Shown here: positions 21,019 through 32,265 of the stretch, one piece after another
Layout: each line of letters opens with the position of its first letter
Numbering within the stretch: the first letter of the stretch is position 1
Assembly (NCBI GenBank): GCA_003868215.1
Contig: QWDQ01000033.1
Location: 62,001-126,000 of the forward strand
Length of the DNA: 64,000 nt
Source of the DNA: Pseudophaeomoniella oleicola
Taxonomy: Eukaryota > Ascomycota > Eurotiomycetes > Phaeomoniellales > Phaeomoniellaceae
Direction: 5' to 3'
Position numbers and translations under genes: made by a program
Notes under the pieces: model-generated
Database searches by the model: none
What the model was told of the DNA's origin: nothing
The model's input: only the letters and a program-made list of their open reading frames with translations

Positions 21019-22962
21019 TCAGAGTTGTGCCAAAAGATCCAAGACATGATCTCTGAGGGCCTCGATCTTGACATTTTCCTTCACGCCCAACCGACGACAT
21101 TGCACCTCGACTTCCCTTTTGCCAAAGGCCCGTCCGAGGACCACCACGACCGGATAGCCGACGAGATCGGCATCCTTGAGCTTCCAGATCAGGTCCTTGC
21201 CGGGTCGGTCATCGATCGCTGCATCGATGTGCGGCGCCGGCGTTCGCGATGACTGGAGCTGGGTTCCCGGTGTCTGTTGCCCGGAAGGTGTTGTTGCTAA
21301 CTTGTCGTAAATCTCCGCGGCGGAGTCGTCGTGTCCTTTGCCCGGGATGACGATTACCTCGAAGGGGGCCATGGCTCTCGGCCAGTTCAGGCCTTCTGCG
21401 TCGACCAGGCATGATGCTACGGCGGAAATGAGACGGGATATACCGATGCCGTGGCAACCCATTTGCACTGGGATCAGCGCTTGGTCATCTGCGCTCGCCC
21501 CGGCGGCAGATGTAGAGGCGACTTTGAGATTCAAGGGCTCGCTGTATCGTGTTCCGAGATAGAATGTGTGACCGACTTCAATTGCCTTTTGTACAGTAAG
21601 CTTACCGGTAGAACATTTCGGACAAGCGTCACCATCAATCGGTTTCGTCAAATTTAGAGATCTACTGTTGGCGTGATCTGCTTCGAGTGTCTTCAGATCA
21701 TGTTCAAGGGAGATATCGGAGGATTCAGTTTGAACGGCCTGCAAGATCGTCTGCCGATCATTTACGTCGACTCTGGAATCGAAGAGTACAAGACGATATG
21801 GTTTTGCGTCTGCTTTGGTGCCTTCGAATATGGTACCAGCTGTTCCTTCAACTGGGATGTCTGGTTGTTGATTGATTGATGGGTCTGAGCTGTTGATTTG
21901 CTGTAGCGCCTTCCAGTCACTGGCACCACTCAGATCCAAATTTGGTACCAGAGCTTTGATCAGATACGGATTGACATCATATGGTTTGGGCACATAGACC
22001 TCGATCTTTCCGAGCCCATCATCTGTGACACTCTCCCACCTGCTGATATGCTGCAGTTGAGTCAGAGTCCTCAGTGACACATCGCCATCACTTCCTGAGC
22101 TGGCTTCAGTGCTGTGTGTCGAAATGATGACAGCTGGAACATCTACCAGTTCCTCGTTGCGCACACTCCCACATGTATCGCAGCTGATAACATCGTCTTC
22201 GCCCTTTTCATTTGGGAAATGGTACTCATGGCTTAGATCCCCACCCATTGCACCCGAATCAGCATTAGCGACAAGGTAAGGGACCCTAAGTTCGTCAAAG
22301 AAGTTATCGTACGCCTTCCGAACATGCTCGTAAGTCGTGATTGCGCTTTGTTCATCCTTGTCAAACGTATAGAGATCCTTCATGAGAAACTCTCGTCCTC
22401 TTAGAAGACCTCCTCGAGGCCTTTTTTCGTCTCGATATTTACGTGTGACTTGGTAGAGCCGAAGAGGCAAATCACGGTATGATTGGACTTCATGAGCCAC
22501 TAATTGTGTGATTTCTTCCTCATGGGTAGGACTCAGTAGAAAGCCGGAGCCCTTTCGATCGGCGAACTGAAAGAACTCCGATCCTTTCTGTAACCTCCCC
22601 GATTGCTCCCATAGCTGTTGAGAGGATACCGAGGATAACGAGACCTTTGCCGCTCCGACTGATCGCATATGCTTGTCGATCAGCTGCTCCAGTTTCTCCT
22701 GAATCCGCAGTCCAAGAGGGAGGAGATGGAAAATGCCAGAGTACGCCTGTCGCAAAAAGCCCGCTCTGATAAGGAGTGAGTTTGCATCTTCCGTCACAGC
22801 TGCTGCAGTATCTTTGCGTTTGGTAGGTATCCAGACGCTAGAGAGTCTTTGACGTCCATCGTGGTAGTGCCGTCGGTATAATATACGAGAGCTTGTTCTG
22901 GGGACGCTGCTCTTGACCAGAACACCAAGCACGAACCCCGAGGGTCGTGAGTTCCAACGCAT
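21019..22962 (-). CDS. Mitochondrial (bacterial-type) prolyl-tRNA synthetase
   Basis: A single exon, 647 residues. This class II synthetase charges tRNA-Pro in mitochondria. The first 40 residues are rich in Arg, Ser and hydrophobics with few acids (VKSSVPRTSSRILYRRHYH), as in a mitochondrial presequence. Motif 1 lies near IFHLLPLGLRIQEKLE, motif 2 in RKYRDEKRPRGGLLRGREF followed by MKDLYTFDKD, and motif 3 in PVQMGCHGIGISRL. Between motifs 2 and 3 is the bacterial-type insertion with a CDTCG and a later CPKC, which may bind metal. The C-terminal anticodon-binding domain includes GYPVVVVLGRAF. ATG at 22962 starts the presequence. The yeast counterpart is AIM10. Confidence 0.92.
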   Translation of the reverse strand: MRWNSRPSGFVLGVLVKSSVPRTSSRILYRRHYHDGRQRLSSVWIPTKRKDTAAAVTEDANSLLIRAGFLRQAYSGIFHLLPLGLRIQEKLEQLIDKHMRSVGAAKVSLSSVSSQQLWEQSGRLQKGSEFFQFADRKGSGFLLSPTHEEEITQLVAHEVQSYRDLPLRLYQVTRKYRDEKRPRGGLLRGREFLMKDLYTFDKDEQSAITTYEHVRKAYDNFFDELRVPYLVANADSGAMGGDLSHEYHFPNEKGEDDVISCDTCGSVRNEELVDVPAVIISTHSTEASSGSDGDVSLRTLTQLQHISRWESVTDDGLGKIEVYVPKPYDVNPYLIKALVPNLDLSGASDWKALQQINSSDPSINQQPDIPVEGTAGTIFEGTKADAKPYRLVLFDSRVDVNDRQTILQAVQTESSDISLEHDLKTLEADHANSRSLNLTKPIDGDACPKCSTGKLTVQKAIEVGHTFYLGTRYSEPLNLKVASTSAAGASADDQALIPVQMGCHGIGISRLISAVASCLVDAEGLNWPRAMAPFEVIVIPGKGHDDSAAEIYDKLATTPSGQQTPGTQLQSSRTPAPHIDAAIDDRPGKDLIWKLKDADLVGYPVVVVLGRAFGKREVEVQCRRLGVKENVKIEALRDHVLDLLAQL

Positions 22963-23446
22963 AGAGACTACGTCACACTCCTCAGAACCAAGCCAGTATC
23001 CACATGAATCTCCTCTCTCTATGTTACCCGTCTCTATATCATGGTTTATAGTCTCCTGGGTCGGAGGAAATCTCGGAGCGTAAACTCCCTAAATAATCGG
23101 GACGCAGGTTCCACTTATGTCGAGACCCGCGCTGTCCCCACAGATGAGTGCTATAGATTGATACTACAGTTTATCATTTCCCTCGAAGAACATCGAAACA
23201 GTAGAAGCATTCAGGCAAGGAACTCCTGCCAGCTCTATGACCGGCATTATTTACAAAGACAAACTCATAATAATTTCCTCAAACGAAGCTAGGTACAAGT
23301 GCAAGATCTGCAAAGAGATGAAAGCTGTGCTCGGCTAAGCGTGCACAATGACAATATTCGACGTTATCAAGGCATGGGCATAGAAAGTGCCTCTCCCTGT
23401 CCCCCGCCTGCCCCTTCCAATATCGTACCTGGGGCGAGCTTTGGCC
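22963..23446. other. Intergenic, nothing recognised
   Basis: The promoter side of the prolyl-tRNA synthetase gene and the 3' flank of the GRF zinc-finger gene. No other structure is seen. Confidence 0.5.
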
Positions 23447-24070
23447 TCAAATAACACGGAGCTCGGCGAGCGCTTCCGCAACGTCCTCCTTCACAGACCA
23501 CTCACTACCATCCTGTCGTGTATGGAATTGGAAAAAGTCGCACGATCCTGTTTTGCACGCAAAGAAGATGCGTCTGCCCTTCTCGGGACTTGACAATTGG
23601 CGCCTACTGCTTTGGTGGCAATAACAGAGTGGGTTACGCTCATCATCCCCCCTGCAATCGTCGAAACAGGCGAATTTGCTGCAAGGGACACATTTATAAT
23701 AGGGTCTGCCAGCGTTGCCGTTACGATTACTCGACCGTGTTATGAGTCTCGTACAGGGAAGTGCACAGGCTCTGCATGTTGGGATGACTTGATGGGTTGA
23801 TGATAGGCTACTCTGCGATAACGAGAGGCTCTTCGGTTGAGACAATGGTACGAAGTCCTGCAAAGACGGAATCTTTGTCCGTTGAGTAGGCATTGGGCTC
23901 TCGGATGTAGTCGATATCTTCTCCGAGCTATCCAGTTCCCATGGTGATGATTGCAAGGATGGACGAGAGCCTTCTTGGGATCTTTCCTCTTCTTGTTGAG
24001 AAGAGACTGACTCCCGTACGAGTGACCTTTTGGACCAGGAGAAAGGAGACCTCATTCTGAGAAACGGCAT
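23447..24070 (-). CDS. Tandem GRF-type zinc finger protein
   Basis: A 207-residue protein. The C-terminal half carries two GRF-like zinc modules: the first about residues 99-138 (CRACALPCTRL, then GRPYYKC and SKFACFDD), the second about 149-183 (CYCHQ, then KGRRIFFACKTGSCDFFQF). Both follow the GR(x)(F/Y)(F/Y)xC...C pattern with aromatic residues. GRF fingers occur in DNA repair and topoisomerase proteins, where they bind single-stranded nucleic acid. Here no catalytic domain is attached. The N-terminal half is Ser/Pro-rich and probably disordered. The ATG at 24070 is in frame; an upstream exon cannot be excluded. No specific ortholog recognised. Confidence 0.65.
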   Translation of the reverse strand: MPFLRMRSPFSWSKRSLVRESVSSQQEEERSQEGSRPSLQSSPWELDSSEKISTTSESPMPTQRTKIPSLQDFVPLSQPKSLSLSQSSLSSTHQVIPTCRACALPCTRLITRSSNRNGNAGRPYYKCVPCSKFACFDDCRGDDERNPLCYCHQSSRRQLSSPEKGRRIFFACKTGSCDFFQFHTRQDGSEWSVKEDVAEALAELRVI

Positions 24071-25671
24071 GAGAATAAGTGCCGTATCTGATGTCGACCA
24101 TTGGAGGACTTCGACATTCCTCGAAGATGGCCATCAATGAGATATATATGTTTGGGTTCCAACCTGCAACGTGGGGGCCAGCGGATGCACAGGTGGCAGC
24201 ACACCATCCAATACATATAGCCACTCGCCTAGAAATAGTAATGCAAGCTATAACTCGTCCATGGAACGGGACCTCCAACCCCGGCCATGCCGCCTTGCTT
24301 TGCTCTACCTTTTTAGAACTATGCTCCGGTTTGATTTAGTACACTGTATATCTTGGCTGCACGATGCGTACCATCTCGATTCTCAGGTAAGGACAATGTT
24401 CATTCGTAGATCCATACAGAGGGCGTCGAAGTATTAGGTGCATATGTTCTCGTGTGATGGTGCATTTGACTGCAGGAGTGCTCTATGAGCGTAAGTCAAG
24501 CTTACCTTTCTTGCGGCCATCACCTTTTGTGACGAGTTCTGCACCATGCACAAGGGCAGTGCATCAGTAATGTTGATGCTTTGTGGCCTACGGGTGTGGT
24601 GCGACAGAGTACTGAGACCAAGAAACATCCTCAGCCTTCCTGTCTCTTGCATCAATCCCAGTTCAGAGCAAGAACATCCATGGCCTAGCGTGCATCTTTA
24701 CTGTGCCTCCACAACCAGACTAAGGCAGTCTTGAGACTTAGCCTATGGTGACATATGTTGGACGATGTCTATCAGAGGCTCTTCTCCTTACCACTGACCA
24801 AATGAGATAAACCATTAGCGCCAACGTGTACGCTATTGAAAGCCACTCGCTAAAGATCACCGCTTCTAGAGTCCCAGACAGGACTGAGCTTCCTGTGTCA
24901 AGAAATACCAGCGAGCCCAGGTAGACTGTATTCAACCCAATGGTCCTCTCACATGGAACATTTGACGCTACTATATTTGTCGGCGTAAGAGGCATAGCTG
25001 GGCGATAGCACCTTATAAGTGTTTGACATACATCCTGAGAGATAAGTGAATTCGGCTCCCGGACCATCCCGTGCCGCTTCAAACAGGTCCGTCAAATTGT
25101 TGCTAGCAGGGATCACCAATCATACTCTCAGTACTCCGTAGGACGGAAAGGATACACTCGATGCATCACGGGGTCATCTTGGCGTACAAACGAAACCTTC
25201 TCTTCGGCCGAGAGACACATAGATTGTAAGCTTAGAGATGCTCGAGCTCCTTGCTCCTCACAAGGCGATAGGGGGATCTCTCAAGAGGAGTCACCCTTGA
25301 GCCACAGACCTCTGTCCTCATCCCGCCCATCACGATCCGATTGGCCTTCCTTCGGGTTGAGATGAAGGGTAGGATGGAGAGCATTGATCACTCACAATGA
25401 AAAGATGGGAAACGATACTCCAAGAGAAGGTCCAAACTTGTGAACGTACAGCGTAAAAGTGATTCCAGAAACCCTTATCGGCCTCGGTAATCTTGTATCA
25501 TTCTGGAAGAGAGGCGCCATCTTGTCCGGAGTTCAGGGCGGGATCACCGCTTAGCCGGATAGAGATGATACCGGGGCAGAATTGGAATACGCCCCGCAAA
25601 AAATCAATACTGCCCAAAATTTCTGGTGAAGTTTCTCAGAGGCTCGGAACTCGTTCAGGCAAGCAGCAGAA
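24071..25671. other. Intergenic, one doubtful hydrophobic frame
   Basis: No firm gene. On the minus strand about 24738-25060 there is a frame with a hydrophobic stretch (EWLSIAYTLALMVYLIWSVV) but no ATG at its beginning and no family resemblance. It may be a lone exon or chance. The right end is the NOC1 promoter and leader. Confidence 0.4.
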
Positions 25672-28600
25672 ATGTCTAATAAGCAGAAGGAGGATAGTGT
25701 CGAGGCGCTGTCTGCATTACCTCAATTTAACGAGACAACATTGTCCGCTCTGACAAACAAGATCGAAACGAAATTACAAAATCCGAAGAGCGTACGGTCC
25801 GGAAGGAAATCTAAGTCGGAACCTCAAGAGTCAAGTGAGAAGAAGAGGCCTAGGTCGGCGCAAGACCCAAGAGGCCAGAAACGAGATCGTAATGGTAACC
25901 CTGTGCATGGCACGCTGAAGGGTGCAAAAGTGAAAGATGACAGCGGGAAACAGACGGAGCTCGAGCGGTTGCGCGCCGAAATCATAGCGCTTGGTGGCAC
26001 CGACGACGACCTGGCCCTAGTCGCAGAGCTCGAATCTGGTAGTGAGGTAGAAGGGACCTCGAGTCAAAAGAATAACAAGAAGGGAACACCCAAAGAACAG
26101 GACCTCAGGAATGATGTCGCGAAGATGCTGCAAGGCATGGGCGTTGAAGCCTCGAGATCCGCAGCTACTACTGCCGACACAGACGATGAGCTAGTCGAGG
26201 ATGTAGAGGAAGAGCTGGACGAAGAAGAGGAGGAGGATGAAGCGGGCGAGAGTGACACCCACGGCGAGAAGTCGAATGCTTTCTTGTCAGGGCTACCAGA
26301 AATAAACAGGAGAGGTAATTCAAGGCTTTCTGTCGCGCCTCAACCAGACTGGTTTGCCATTGTACTTCCGGATATACCAAGTAACAATGCAAGGGAAGCG
26401 AAGATACCATCACATATGGTGGATCAAGTGCTTCGATATGCCGAAGAGCTGCTAGAAAGAGAGAACCAAGCGTTTCAGACAAGTCAGAAGTCTGAATCCT
26501 CATCCTCTCAGAAATTCTTTTCCCAAGTTCTCAGCTCCGGTACCCTAAGCGATAAAATCTCCGCCCTGACTCTGGCTGTTCAAGAATCTCCGTTGCACAA
26601 TATGAAAGGTCTCGAAAATCTCCTTGGCCTCGCACGTAAACGGAGCCGTGCTCAAGCAATTGACGTGCTGAGAGCACTGAAGGACCTATTCGCTCAGGGC
26701 TCGCTCTTGCCAGGAGACAGGAGACTGAGAACATTTGCGACTCAGCCAGGTCTGCTATCTGCTCTTTCTGGGCTTACATCATGGTCTGCTGACCAGCCTT
26801 TACCAAGAGGTCTAAGACAGCAGCACCTCATAGTGTGGGCGTATGAGCATTGGTTAAAGGAGATCTATTTCGAAATGATGAAAATTCTTGAGAGTTGGTG
26901 TAACGACGAACTGGAATTTTCAAAAGCGAGAGCATTGAGTTACGTCTACGAGCTATTGAAGGAAAAGCCGGAGCAGGAATCAAACCTGTTGCGACTCCTT
27001 GTGAACAAAATTGGCGACAGAACTAAGAAGATCGCTTCGAGAGCATCATATCTTCTGTTACAGCTTGAAATGGCACATCCACTCATGAAAGGAACTATCG
27101 TTGCCGCGGTAGAGGAGCTTATTTGGCGCCCTGGGCAGACGCTTCATGCAAAATACTATGCTGCTGTCACTCTTAATCAGACAGTATTAAGCACGAAAGA
27201 GGAAGAAGTCGCCAACAAGCTTCTTGATATCTACTTTGGTCTCTTCGTCACCCTGTTGAAACCAGCGAAATCGACAGAATCCCGGTCAAGAGGCAAGGAC
27301 AAATCAAAGAATCATGAGGGCTATTCATCAACCCCGCAGGCTGGGAAGATCAATTTGCAAGAAGAGGACTTAAGGGAAAAGCTCACTTCAGCGATTCTTA
27401 CCGGGATCAACCGTGCTTATCCTTACGTTACTGCGGATCGTGAAAGGTATGTTACCTACATAGTCTGTCTTGCAAAAACTAATCATCTTCAGGGTTTCGA
27501 AACACATGGATACTCTGTTCCGCATAACTCACTCTTCGAACTTCAACACCAGTATACAAGCCATGCTACTGATACAACAGCTCACAGTCGCAAACCAAAT
27601 GCCCTCTGACCGCTTCTACCGCACTCTCTACGAATCATTGCTCGATCCTCGCTTGGTTACCTCGTCCAAGCAGTCAATGTATTTGAACCTTTTGTTCAAA
27701 TCTCTCAAGGCAGATCTTAACGTCAAGCGTGTGAAAGCATTCGTCAAGCGAATTCTGCAAATTGTGTCTTTGCATCAACCATCCTTTATCGTTGGCTGTT
27801 TTCACCTCCTGAAAGAGCTTGAGGGAACTTTTCCTAGCTTAAAAGCACTTGTAGATGAACCCGAGGAGCACGACGTGGATGAAGAGCATTTCAGAGATGT
27901 CGATGAAGACGAGACTGGAAGCCACAAAGCCGATGATGCTAGAGCAGATCAAGACCGACAAGTTTTCTACGATAGTAGAAAGCGCGATCCGGAACATAGC
28001 AATGCTGACAGAAGCTGTCTCTGGGAATTACTACCTTATCTTGCTCATTACCACCCGTCAGTCTCAGTTGGTGCTGAAAGCGTTTTGAACCACACAAAGC
28101 TCAGTGGAAAAGCGGATCTGAATCTGTATACTCTCATACACTTCCTGGATCGCTTTGTCTACAAAAATCCAAAGGCCGCCGCTTCCGCTACTCTACGTGG
28201 AGCTTCAGTCATGCAGCCTACACTTGTCACCGACACCTCTACATCTTTATTCGGAATCTCTGCCGGACAGCGCAACTTGCCAGTCAATACAGAGAAATTC
28301 TGGAAACAGAATGTGGAAGATGTTGCCGCAGAGGATGTTTTCTTCCATCAATACTTTGCTAACCTTGGGAAGGATAAAATGGCCAAGAAGAAGGCTAAAG
28401 CAGGTGTGGAGGATGAAGAAGGTGACGAGAATGCTATCTGGAAAGCCATTACAGAATCAAGGCCGGACCTTGAAGGTGCGGATGAGAGCGATGAAGACCT
28501 GGACATGGCCGACCTCGAGTCGGACTTCGACCAGAGCGACGAAGAAGATTCCAGCGGCCTCGAGGATATCGACGAAGACATGGAAGACGAATCTGCAGCC

Positions 28601-28882
28601 GGAGGTAGCGAGGGAGAAGGGTTTGGCGGTGTCGAACTTGTTGGCTTCGATGATTATGATGATGATGATGAAGAAGAAGATGTCAGTGTCGACGGAGCCG
28701 TCGATGCCGAAGCAGATTCCGAAGTCGAAGACGCTATGGATGAACCCAAGAAGAAGATCAAGAAAGGTGAAACAACAAGAGAGCGCAAGAAGAGGCTCAA
28801 ATCATTGCCAACCTTCGCTGCCGCAAGTGACTATGCCGCCATGCTGGAAGATGACGAAGGGGAAGATTTCGGTCCGGTTTAA
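25672..28882 (+). CDS. noc1: NOC1/MAK21-like ribosome biogenesis factor (CBF family)
   Basis: Two exons (25672-27446 and 27493-28882) are joined at ADRER|VSKHMDTLF through a 46-bp intron (GTATGT...CTTCAG), giving 1,054 residues. Noc1/Mak21 pairs with Noc2 and escorts early 60S pre-ribosomes in the nucleolus. The N-terminal 200 residues are charged, with an acidic run near DVEEELDEEEEEDE. The middle is helical-repeat-like (LEQ-rich HEAT/ARM type) and contains WSADQPLPRGLRQQHL and YYAAVTLNQTVLS. The CBF domain lies in exon 2 (SNFNTSIQAMLLIQQL, HYHPSVSVGAESVLNH, FLDRFVYKNPK and RNLPVNTEKFWKQ). The C-terminus is strongly acidic (DYDDDDEEEDV), followed by a basic stretch and GEDFGPV. Length and order fit the family. 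Confidence 0.92.
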
Positions 28883-29556
28883 TGTAGCCAGCACCTCTTT
28901 CTGTAGTTTCCAAGCGAGTAGACAATTAGGAATTACCCTACGTGCAGTTCAACTTCTCCATGTGATCGACCAGCGTCTGTGCTATTGGACGAAAGCGACG
29001 CCAACCGACATTCCCTCCTCTAGTTTTCACTGCAAGCCGGAGTGAAAATCGTCACTACACCAGCCGCTCGGACAGGGAAGGGTGAGATGACAAGTACCAG
29101 CTAGGAAAAGGAGGATCTCTCAACATTCTGGCCGAGAGATTGATCCTTTTGCACACTCACTATAGTAGAAAGATCTCGAGTCGACACTATGGCTGAGCAA
29201 TTGTTCCATCAGACTATCGAATATAACCAACTGTGCAAAGAAAACCACAGAGAAGAATAACCAGATAAAACGTTGATATTGTGTTCCACGACCCTTGGGG
29301 AGGATGTGGCGACTCTCGGCTAAGTTGAGCTCATGGATAGACACCGCCTCCGGACTGGCCTAAAGTATTCTGCCGCTTATCAATACCCAGGTAAGCTACC
29401 TGGCACCAACCCCGGTAGCAAGCTGTCCTTTGATGCAGGTCTATCGAATCCTGGCACCAAGCGACTACGGCCAATTGACGCAGTCTCAGCTTCACTTTCC
29501 TACAAAGTGTAACGCGCACGGCCATTTGGATATCGCCATGTGGAATTTTTATAGAA
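28883..29556. other. Intergenic, nothing recognised
   Basis: A spacer between NOC1 and the downstream transporter in the same orientation. No gene or repeat. Confidence 0.5.
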
Positions 29557-31352
29557 ATGCCCAATGATGATAGCAATGAGTCTATGGCCGACGTAGACGA
29601 TGCGGCCGCGCATGCTCACTGGGATCAATCATTGCTTTCGACTCCATCGGATGAGGATGTTCACAACCTGACCCCGGGCCCTTCGGAACGGCATAAATTC
29701 TTGCAGCGCCCTCCGTCAAAGCGCCAGTCTTCCCTGTCGAAGCCGCCTCCGCTTGGTCAACCTCGCACACCACGCACACCCCATCGTGTACGATTCAACT
29801 TGGAAGATCTAGGTTCCGATTCTGACGAAGCGTCGCCCATGAGCCCCCCTGGGAAGCGAAAGAGGATACTGCCTGATAGCAATTGGGTGGAAGAAGATGA
29901 TTATCTTGCATCTAGCAGCAATGGCTCAATTGGCCTGGGGTTTACTGGTGCTGACGCACCGCTCCTACCAGACGGGCATGAGCCTTCGGAAAGAATGTCA
30001 ATAGAGGAATTCAGACCGGAAGATTACCTTGAGACTGCAAGACCAAAGTCGAATATGCGTGCTGCCTTCATGAATATGGCAAACAGTATCATTGGCGCGG
30101 GGATTATTGGCCAGCCGTATGCTATCAAGCAGGCAGGGTTAACTACCGGAGTTCTCCTCCTAGTCGGCCTCACTTTTGTTGTCGACTGGACTATACGTCT
30201 CATTGTGATCAATTCGAAGCTAAGCGGCGCGGCTAGCTTTCAATCAACCGTTGAATTTTGTTTCGGGAAACCTGGTCTCATCGCGATCTCTTTCGCACAA
30301 TGGGCGTTCGCTTTCGGAGGTATGGTGGCGTTCTGTGTGATCATCGGTGATACCATTCCCCATGTATTTGCAGCTGTTTTTCCAGGGTTGAGGAATATGA
30401 TGTTCTTGTGGCTATTGACCGATCGACGAGCAATCATTGTCTTGTTCGTTCTAGGCATCAGTTGGCCCTTAAGCCTCTATCGAGATATTGCCATGGTAAG
30501 ACCTCTCGGGGCGTATAACAGGATCTATCTGACCCTTAGCAGTTATCTAAAGCGTCCACTTTGGCATTACTGAGCATGATCATCATATTAGTGACCGTGA
30601 TCACACAAGGCATCACAGTCCCGGCAGACCTGAAAGGTCCTGTCAGTGGATCATTGTTCATCAACAGCGGCATATTCCAAGCCGTAGGAGTGATTTCGTT
30701 CGGTAAGATGGAGGTTCATGTATGACAGTTTGAGGAAAGCAGCTAACCAAAGCTTGCAGCATTCGTCTGCCACCATAATACGTTACTGATCTACACCTCT
30801 CTACGAACCCCTACTATATCCCGGTTCTCACTCGTTGTCCACCTCTCAACCTTTGTCAGCCTCGTTTTCTGTCTTGTCATGGCCCTTTCTGGTTATCTTA
30901 CTTTTGGATCTGCCACAAAAGGGAACTTGCTCAACAATTTTCCTGCTGGAAACACCATGGTTAACATTGCACGACTATGCTTCGGCCTCAACATGCTGAC
31001 CACGTTGCCCCTCGAATGTTTTGTCTGCCGAGAAGTAATTTTGAACTATTTCTACCCCAAGGTACCACATCAGAGACGGCGCCACTTCCTCATCACAACC
31101 GGTCTGATCGTGACTTCGGTGTCTGTGAGTCTTTTGACAAGTGACCTCGGAATTGTGTTTGAGTTGGTAGGCGCAACTAGTGCGTGTGCGTTAGCATATA
31201 TTCTACCTCCTGCATGCTACATCAAACTCGTGGGGAGCAAGAATTGGCGCAGAGTGTTGCCTGCGTACGCTACAATCGCGTTCGGGATTGCTGTGATGGT
31301 TGTCAGCGTGGTGATGTCTCTCATCAAAATAGCAAAAGGAGAAGCCTCCTGA
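29557..31352 (+). CDS. AVT-type vacuolar amino acid transporter (AAAP family)
   Basis: Three exons (29557-30495, 30543-30702, 30760-31352) give 563 residues. The first 165 residues are a hydrophilic, Ser/Pro-rich cytosolic tail. About eleven membrane spans follow, beginning with the family hallmark NMANSIIGAGIIGQPYAIK, then FVVDWTIRLIV, AFAFGGMVAFCVIIGDTIP, AFVCHHNTLLIYTSL and ALSGYLTFG. This fits the AVT5/6/7 branch of yeast transporters, which export neutral and acidic amino acids from the vacuole. Both junctions keep frame and rebuild conserved segments (LSKASTLALLSM and ISFAFVCHHN). The exact substrate is an inference from the family. Confidence 0.88.
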
Positions 31353-32265
31353 ATTTCAGCAGGCTGGCTGCTTCATTCTTCGCCAAACGCATCCTTCACC
31401 AGCACTGCAGGGTCTAAACCCCGTCTCATTGCGATGATTCCTCTGCTGAGTCATACGAGATTGGCAGATGTTCCGCGCAGTCACAAGTCTTTGATATGCT
31501 ATATCGTCAACTGTCTGCGAATCCATCAAGAGCATTGTTGCAATCATAGAATCGACGATGCAACTTCACGATACCGACGTGATGAGCGTTGAGCCGAGGA
31601 TCCTCTACACATGTATCACGATTTGGCGAACAGAGACACCATCCAGAAGAAATACGACAGGTAGATGGCAAGCAATCACCCAATACCTCGAAGAGACTAC
31701 AATGGGCCAGTCGCCTAAGGGGCCTTCCCTCCACGGTAACCTACCCCGTTGGTAGAAGACTCGAATTTCGAGTTTTGACTGATCCATTCGGCCTATCCCA
31801 GACACTATGGCCTATGCCAATTTCAAACAAGCCATAACACCTATTAACTATACATAGGTATCTTGCCTCAAGTACTCTTTCAGCCTGAATGTGGTCAAGT
31901 GTTGCTCCTACAGCCTAGCGAGATACCTACCTTACCTACCTACCTTATGATAATTTTATCACCCAAGCCTTTTGAGGCGCTTGGGTTTGGGGGTTGCCTG
32001 CTTATCTTATCTTCCCTCTCCATTCAGTTAGTGGCTCGGCACCTCCGATTTGGGGGTTTACCCTTTCCTTGTCGCACTCAATGAGTCGAATATACAGACT
32101 TCACAATTGTGCCTATCTAGTAGGTATCAGTGCCCCTTGTGCTGGCCTTGTCTTTCGGTATGCATTGTAACATAGATCGCTATTACTCAACACCATGCCG
32201 TTGAAAAAATTGTTTGTCCTCACAGTAGGACCCTGAGAACCCCCAAGAACCCCCAGGAACCCCCA
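31353..32265. other. Intergenic with ACCT-rich motif and small tandem repeat
   Basis: A run of ACCTACCTT units lies near 31923-31946. A tandem 10-bp GAACCCCCAA-like unit (about three copies) lies at 32235-32265, immediately before the C2H2 regulator start codon, hence in its leader. No other gene seen. Confidence 0.55.
32235..32265 (+). repeat. Three GAACCCCCAA/GG tandem units in a leader
   Basis: Three imperfect decamers with the core AACCCCCA directly abut the ATG at 32266. The leader is therefore C-rich on the coding strand. Confidence 0.7.

Noticed and set aside
24738-25082. A hydrophobic 114-codon frame on the minus strand
   Set aside because: No ATG at the start, no family resemblance, and no convincing splice partners. 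Mentioned only under the intergenic entry.
28155-29045. A 296-codon frame overlapping the NOC1 3' half
   Set aside because: A +2/+3 shadow of the acidic NOC1 tail; composition is Met/Lys/Arg-rich as expected from GAA/GAT codons read out of frame.
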